Notes under the pieces: generated by a model
The model's database searches: none
Told to the model about the DNA's origin: nothing
What the model saw: the letters and a program-made list of their open reading frames with translations, nothing else
Source: an uncultured Alphaproteobacteria bacterium
GTDB lineage: Bacteria > Pseudomonadota > Alphaproteobacteria > RF32 > CAG-239
Assembly (NCBI GenBank): GCA_944393725.1
Contig: CALYBC010000030.1
Location: 1-50,571 of the forward strand
Direction: 5' to 3'
Length of the DNA stretch: 50,571 nucleotides
Made by a program: the position numbers and the translations under genes
Shown here: one piece after another, positions 46,528 through 50,571 of the stretch
How the letters are laid out: each line of letters begins with the position of its first letter
Numbering within the stretch: the stretch's first letter is position 1

Positions 46528-47388
46528 ATGGCCAAAAAAATAAAAGTAGCCCTGATTTATGACTTTGACGGTACTTTAAGTACTACAGATATGCAAAACT
46601 ATGCTCTCATTCCGGAATTTGGCATGACACCGGAAGATTTTTGGTACGAAGCCAATAAATGGAGCCGCGACCATGGAGCCGACCAAATTACCGGTTCAAT
46701 GTACTACTTTTTCAAAAAGGCCGAAGAACTAAACATAAAGCTAAGCCGCGCCAACTTTGCCGAAGCCGGCAAAAACATTAAATATTTTCCGGGTGTTGAA
46801 GGCTGGTTCACTCGCATTAAAGAATACGGCAAATCTTTGCACTTAGATGTTGAACACTACATAATCTCAGCCGGCTACGAAGAAATCCTATCCGGTTGCA
46901 GCATCAAAAAATACTTCAAAGATATTTTCGGTTGCTGCTTTGCATTTAATGACGAGGGCAAACCGGTTTGGCCGGCAAGAGTTGTAAACTACTCAACCAA
47001 AACCCAGTATTTATCAAAAATCAACAAAGGATTAGGTAAATTGGAAGACAGAGCAGTTAACGAATTTATGCCCGATAACAAGCGTCCGATTCCTTTTACG
47101 CGCATGATATATTTTGGTGACGGAAGTACGGATATTCCTTCAATGAAACTCACCAAAGAGCGCAACGGTAATGCCATAGCCGTATATAATCCCAACGGCA
47201 GCAATAAAGCCACAGCACTCAAGTTATTGCGTGACGGCAGAGTAAACTTTGCTCTTCCGGCCGACTACCGCGAAGACAAACAACTTGATAAAGTGGTAAA
47301 AACCATTTTAGACAAGCTTGCCAAAGAACGCGACTTGGATGTCCTAAAAGCCAAAGAAGAAAAGAAGAAAAAGCTTCTGACGCAATAG
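46528..47388 (+). CDS. HAD-family phosphatase (phosphoserine-phosphatase-like)
   Basis: 286 residues. HAD motif I is YDFDGTLS (nucleophile Asp near residue 12), motif II ISAGYEE, and motif IV FGDGSTDIPSM. The long cap between motifs I and II (about residues 20-105) is helical, as in PSP-like enzymes. The C-terminus is rich in Lys. The substrate cannot be told. GCGGAG precedes the ATG. Confidence 0.85.
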   Translation: MAKKIKVALIYDFDGTLSTTDMQNYALIPEFGMTPEDFWYEANKWSRDHGADQITGSMYYFFKKAEELNIKLSRANFAEAGKNIKYFPGVEGWFTRIKEYGKSLHLDVEHYIISAGYEEILSGCSIKKYFKDIFGCCFAFNDEGKPVWPARVVNYSTKTQYLSKINKGLGKLEDRAVNEFMPDNKRPIPFTRMIYFGDGSTDIPSMKLTKERNGNAIAVYNPNGSNKATALKLLRDGRVNFALPADYREDKQLDKVVKTILDKLAKERDLDVLKAKEEKKKKLLTQ

Positions 47389-47494
47389 CTCTAAATGCTA
47401 CCGCCGCATTTATTGACTTAGGCTTTCTTCTTAACAACTTTCGACTATGACAAATTACAATTTCTCTTTTTGCATCTCATTATAAAAAATAATG

Positions 47495-47513
47495 TGCAAA
47501 TACAGTATTTGCA
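47495..47513. promoter_or_regulatory. Near-perfect operator-like palindrome
   Basis: TGCAAATAC-A-GTATTTGCA: two 9-bp arms around a single base. It lies just after an AT-rich stretch (TATAAAAAATAATG, 47481-47494) and in front of the orphan gene at 47566. This is the shape of a binding site for a dimeric repressor. Confidence 0.45.
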
Positions 47514-47565
47514 ATCTGCCTGCTTTAGCCACCAGCTACGCCGTCACCTGCGTCGCTCCGGCTTT

Positions 47566-48486
47566 ATGGGCAAGATTGCCGATAACGGAATCCAGGTTGA
47601 CGGCAATGGCCGCCCTTACAATATCTTTGCTCAGATTAACAACCAAATTGGTTGGAACGGAGATAAGGTAATCGGTTCGATTGTTGTCGACATGCAGACC
47701 GGAGATGTAGCACACTACAACCTTGATGAAACACCTGATTTCATCGATGTCGTTCAGCCCCAAAAGCTGACTGAAGAACTGATTTATAAACGCTATGATT
47801 TAATTCATGGCTACATAAATTGGTCCGACCAAGACCGTTTGCGCCCCAATGATTTGCAAGTGGTATATGGTCAAAAAGATTGCTGCTACTATGCCGGACT
47901 AACTTCTGTCGGCCAAGATGCCTCGACATCCGGTTTTGTTTTGGTTAATGCCAAAACCGGTATCGGAACATTTTATAAAATGTCCGGTATTGATGAGACC
48001 AGAGCCGAAGGAGCCATTCAAGCCAATGAATGGACTGCAAAATACCCCTCCTACGAGGTTGGAAATGCAGTCATGTACAACATTGGCGGTCTCCAGACAT
48101 ATTACGCTCCGATTATTAGCGGACGTAAGATTGTCGGACATGGTTTCTGTTCGGTAAAAAATGTCAATGTCGTCGGAGCCGGCAAAACCAAGGAGGAAGC
48201 CTACGCTGCCTATATTCAATCATATCAAATGAGCCTTCAACAGACGGCTCTGCCATCAGATGGCAATGATATGAACGGACAAATCCTGACCATCAAAAAA
48301 ATTCGTCAGGAGGGCAGCCGATATAATTTCTTGTTTGAAGAGTATGAGGACAAAACCTTCTACGCCTTCTCAGAAATTATACCATCAGTTCGTTGGATTG
48401 ATGAGGTAGGAACAAAAGTTATTGTTTCATTCCGTATTAGTGAGGATTATGAAATCCCCATTCAAAAAATCGAAGTGAAACAATAA
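47566..48486 (+). CDS. Unrecognised protein, possibly a 5'-truncated gene
   Basis: From the first in-frame ATG it is 306 residues; the frame is open back to 47470 (338 residues from TTG). No ribosome site is seen before any start. Visible features: a domain with two comparable halves of alternating hydrophobic strands (NIFAQINNQIGWNGDKVIGSIVVDMQTGDV; CYYAGLTSVGQDASTSGFVLVNAKTG), a GMGxY-like NIGGLQTYYAPIISGRKIVGHGF stretch, and a C-terminal small beta domain (about the last 75 residues). No signal peptide. The abrupt basic start (HQLRRHLRRSGFMGKIADNG) looks like the inside of a longer protein that has lost its N-terminal part. Codon use matches neighbours. Confidence 0.55.
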   Translation: MGKIADNGIQVDGNGRPYNIFAQINNQIGWNGDKVIGSIVVDMQTGDVAHYNLDETPDFIDVVQPQKLTEELIYKRYDLIHGYINWSDQDRLRPNDLQVVYGQKDCCYYAGLTSVGQDASTSGFVLVNAKTGIGTFYKMSGIDETRAEGAIQANEWTAKYPSYEVGNAVMYNIGGLQTYYAPIISGRKIVGHGFCSVKNVNVVGAGKTKEEAYAAYIQSYQMSLQQTALPSDGNDMNGQILTIKKIRQEGSRYNFLFEEYEDKTFYAFSEIIPSVRWIDEVGTKVIVSFRISEDYEIPIQKIEVKQ

Positions 48487-48493
48487 ACAATAG

Positions 48494-48527
48494 AAAAAAG
48501 TCGTGATTTTTATATCACGGCTTTTTT
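48494..48527. terminator. Bidirectional terminator between the orphan gene and the MBL hydrolase
   Basis: AAAAAAG-TCGTGAT pairs with ATCACGG-CTTTTTT (14 bp with one T-G), loop TTTTAT region, T runs on both sides. Confidence 0.85.
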
Positions 48528-48532
48528 CATTT

Positions 48533-49297
48533 CTAAATTTCAAAACTCATTCCATCATAAGCCAGCTCAAAATTATGAGGCAAGGCAGCCGAGGTTTCTT
48601 CAAAATCTACACGAGCCGAAAGATGCGTCAATATCACCTGCTCAGGCTCAATCACTTCCGCAACTTTTTTCACTTTTTCCAGATCACTATGTCCGTTATT
48701 TTCGGGATAAAGGCCGTTATTGCATTCAATCAGCAAAGTTTGCACACCGTGTAAAATTTTTAATCCTTCTTCAGGTATTTCTTCCCAATCAGTCACATAG
48801 GCAAAATTCTGACAACAAAAAGCCGAACAACGCCAACGATGATGAGGAACCTGAAATGTTTTAATCATCACACCGCAAACCTCAAATTCGCCGACATCAG
48901 GACAAACTCGCCAATGCAAACCTCTGCCCTCTTGTTCTTCTCCGTTAAACAAAAAAGGATATTCTTGCTTCAAATCTTTTTGAGTTTCACCACTGCACCA
49001 GATTTCAATAGGATGATTAAGGAGTGTACAAGCTCGTGCCAATTCCGGCAAACTGGCTATGTGATCATAATGAGAATGTGTGATTAGTACCGCATCCAAA
49101 TCAGAAATATTATTTTGATTAACCTGCAACCTAAATTCCGGCCCGCAATCAACAGCAAATTTTTTACTTTTTACCTCAAGGTAAATTGCCGCCCGATTCC
49201 TGACATTTTTTGGATTATTTGGTGTCATATTACGCCAGTTATTAAAAATCATTGGGCATCCGTATGCCGAGCCGGAACCAAGAACAATCACTTTCAT
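48533..49297 (-). CDS. Metallo-beta-lactamase-fold hydrolase (PhnP-like)
   Basis: 254 residues. The metal-binding motif THSHYDHI (residues 75-82) fits the MBL HxHxDH signature; VLGSGSAYGCPM at the start, VDCGPEF, VPHHRW, YVTDWEEIPEE and ILTHLSARV complete the PhnP-like pattern. The PhnP class acts on cyclic phosphodiesters, but in genomes without phosphonate genes the substrate is unknown. The gene is followed 3 nt upstream by a nucleotidyltransferase gene, suggesting one transcript and a possible RNA or nucleotide role. Confidence 0.88.
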   Translation of the reverse strand: MKVIVLGSGSAYGCPMIFNNWRNMTPNNPKNVRNRAAIYLEVKSKKFAVDCGPEFRLQVNQNNISDLDAVLITHSHYDHIASLPELARACTLLNHPIEIWCSGETQKDLKQEYPFLFNGEEQEGRGLHWRVCPDVGEFEVCGVMIKTFQVPHHRWRCSAFCCQNFAYVTDWEEIPEEGLKILHGVQTLLIECNNGLYPENNGHSDLEKVKKVAEVIEPEQVILTHLSARVDFEETSAALPHNFELAYDGMSFEI

Positions 49298-49300
49298 TTT

Positions 49301-50284
49301 TTATTTTGCCTTTCCTTTATTCGCCAAAATATATTGAAACACCGGATTGATGATAGACTTTGTCAATCTTTGCGGCGATGTTTTTTCATTAGCGATGTTT
49401 TCAACAAATTCGATTACACCTTTATTTTGTCTGGCCTTTTCTCGACGAGCCAATATCATCAAACAATCAACCATAGCATCTCTATCATCTAAAGCTACCA
49501 CCGACATCATAGTTTCCAACAACTCTTTTTGAGAAGTAAAATTTTTAAGTTTCTCACTGTTTTGAAACTTTTCATTTTTAAAAAGCTTATGCAAATCAGG
49601 AAAAGCATAGAAAAACATATTTTGATCTGCAATATTTTTTACAAAAGATTTTCTATCGCTAGACCGTGTTAAACTAGCCGTCACTCTGGAAAGACAGCGC
49701 ACTTTGTCTTGAGGTATATAAGGATAACCGCAAGCAAACATCTGATTAATCTGCCTCACCACAATACTATTTTGCCCCTCAGGACTTATATCAAGATTAT
49801 ATTTACCCACATTAGCCAAGAAACGACGCAACACATTGTATGCACCTTCTTTTTGGGGATTACAAGCGAGTCTGAGTTTTCCCTGCTTAATTGCGTCCAC
49901 GGCACCGTATTTATCAATGATTGTAACATCAACTCCTTTATTTTTTTTAGAAAATCTGGCATAAATTTTTTCAATATTAAAAATACCATTATCCTCAGGA
50001 TCCATGCAAGAAAAATCAATTTGTCCCAGTTTAGGATGATTTATAACGGCATAAATATTATGAGTACGAACCACCTCAGAAACATTTGTTCCCTTTTGCT
50101 TAAAATTTCGCAAAGTCTGGTAAAATTCATCTTCATTTTTCACGCATAAATCATAATCATTGATTTTAGGATTTTTCTGAGTCAACACATCTAACACAGC
50201 CCCACCGAACATGTAAACCTCGTTAAGCTCCGCTTCATACATAAACGAAGCAATATCCGATACAATTTTTTGTGAATACTCCAT
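49301..50284 (-). CDS. Nucleotidyltransferase-fold protein (pol beta-like)
   Basis: 327 residues. The start MFGGAVLDVL with KINDYDLCVKNEDEF follows the GG...DxD pattern of the pol beta/CCA-adding superfamily, and QIDFSCMDPEDNGIFNIEKI supplies a further carboxylate. The middle (LRLACNPQKEGAYNVLRRFLANVGKYN) resembles the RNA-binding part of tRNA nucleotidyltransferases. It is shorter than PcnB or Cca and lacks an obvious HD domain, so it may be a divergent relative. Start at ATG 50284. Precedes the MBL gene by 3 nt. Confidence 0.65.
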   Translation of the reverse strand: MEYSQKIVSDIASFMYEAELNEVYMFGGAVLDVLTQKNPKINDYDLCVKNEDEFYQTLRNFKQKGTNVSEVVRTHNIYAVINHPKLGQIDFSCMDPEDNGIFNIEKIYARFSKKNKGVDVTIIDKYGAVDAIKQGKLRLACNPQKEGAYNVLRRFLANVGKYNLDISPEGQNSIVVRQINQMFACGYPYIPQDKVRCLSRVTASLTRSSDRKSFVKNIADQNMFFYAFPDLHKLFKNEKFQNSEKLKNFTSQKELLETMMSVVALDDRDAMVDCLMILARREKARQNKGVIEFVENIANEKTSPQRLTKSIINPVFQYILANKGKAK

Positions 50285-50398
50285 TATTATACACCCTCAA
50301 ACAACAACATTTAAACCAATCAGATATAACAAAAAAAACGCCCTGTCTAGACAAAATATACAAAAGCAAATAAATAAATCAAAATTAAAAAAAATCTC

Positions 50399-50427
50399 TT
50401 GCCAAATAAAAAAAAATAGACTAGATA
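50399..50427 (+). promoter_or_regulatory. Promoter of tRNA-Gln
   Basis: TTGCCA (50399-50404), a 17-nt spacer, TAGATA (50422-50427), 19 nt before the tRNA 5' end. Confidence 0.55.
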
Positions 50428-50446
50428 TAACGGAGTTTGATGAGAT

Positions 50447-50521
50447 TGGGGTGTCGCCAAGTGGTAAGGCAACGGTTTTTGGTATCGTCATTCGTTGGTT
50501 CGAATCCAGCCACCCCAGCCA
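50447..50521 (+). tRNA. tRNA-Gln (anticodon UUG)
   Basis: Cloverleaf is complete: acceptor TGGGGTG/CACCCCA, D arm GCC-AAGTGGTAA-GGC, anticodon stem ACGGT/ATCGT around loop TTTTGGT with anticodon TTG, T arm GTTGG-TTCGAAT-CCAGC. G discriminator followed by an encoded CCA (50519-50521). It reads CAA and probably CAG. Confidence 0.97.
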
Positions 50522-50528
50522 AAAGTGT

Positions 50529-50560
50529 CCTAACTTATTGAAGTTAGGGCATATTTTTTT
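50529..50560 (+). terminator. Terminator of tRNA-Gln
   Basis: An 8-bp stem CCTAACTT/AAGTTAGG with loop ATTG, followed by GCATATTTTTTT. Confidence 0.8.
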
Positions 50561-50571
50561 CAATATTTTGC

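Noticed and set aside
50297..50563. Minus-strand open frame of 88 codons with GWLDSNQRMTIPKTVALPLGDTP
   Set aside because: It lies antisense to the tRNA-Gln gene; this peptide pattern is a known artefact of translating the complement of a tRNA.

Overview
The window reads as a chromosomal segment of a low-GC alphaproteobacterium. The support is a GapR/DUF2312 nucleoid protein, the alphaproteobacterial-type AddB-AddA recombination pair, rpoB and rpoC of proteobacterial type, TolB, an Mla/MCE lipid transport operon with a PqiC-like lipoprotein, and an outer-membrane-type AsmA protein. A host-associated uncultured lineage is plausible from the base composition and the many small Cys-rich secreted proteins, but that is inference. 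Almost everything is housekeeping. The exceptions are a secreted-protein island with a DEDD recombinase (about 5.5-11.4 kb) and a related gene pair at 28.3-29.7 kb.

Layout. 1-5.2 kb: start of rpoC (runs off the left edge) and all of rpoB, minus strand. 5.2-10.2 kb: two pairs of secreted genes facing each other (A1-B1 plus strand, B2-A2 minus strand), all built from a four-Cys motif joined to a phage-tail-collar-like domain. 10.2-11.4 kb: an IS110/Piv-type DEDD recombinase with a structured upstream region that looks like a bridge RNA. 11.4-17.3 kb, minus: rplQ, galU and a 1371-residue AsmA protein. 17.3-20.7 kb, plus: nucleoside salvage operon cdd-punA-deoC-deoA. 20.7-22.6 kb: tolB and ruvX. 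22.6-27.9 kb, minus: pyk-deoB-pgeF-djlA-like-ampD. 28.0 kb: gapR. 28.3-29.7 kb, minus: a third, reduced A3-B3 pair. 29.9-32.6 kb: divergent grpE and glgA. 32.7-40.7 kb, plus: rph-rdgB-addB-addA, then trxA. 40.7-45.0 kb, minus: a split chromate-type transporter and an MCE operon (mlaE-mlaF-mlaD-lipoprotein). 45.1-50.5 kb: homodimeric-type glyS, a HAD phosphatase, an orphan fragment, an MBL hydrolase, a nucleotidyltransferase and tRNA-Gln(UUG).

The most interesting observation is at 5.5-11.4 kb. The 5' coding ends of A1 and A2 carry a 37-nt inverted repeat with one mismatch, in the same reading frame. Only the A1 side has a promoter, Shine-Dalgarno and ATG. The A2 side begins with TTG, has no Shine-Dalgarno, and abuts the DEDD recombinase. 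Inversion across the repeat would put A2-B2 behind the A1 promoter and start codon, as the related Piv invertase does with Moraxella pilin genes. The structured region upstream of the recombinase also holds two 9-nt segments of opposite polarity that match the two halves of this repeat, on either side of an AA/TT dinucleotide. That suggests either an RNA-guided phase switch or an IS110 left-end junction; both readings are given below.

All functions come from reading motifs by eye. No database search or folding program was run.
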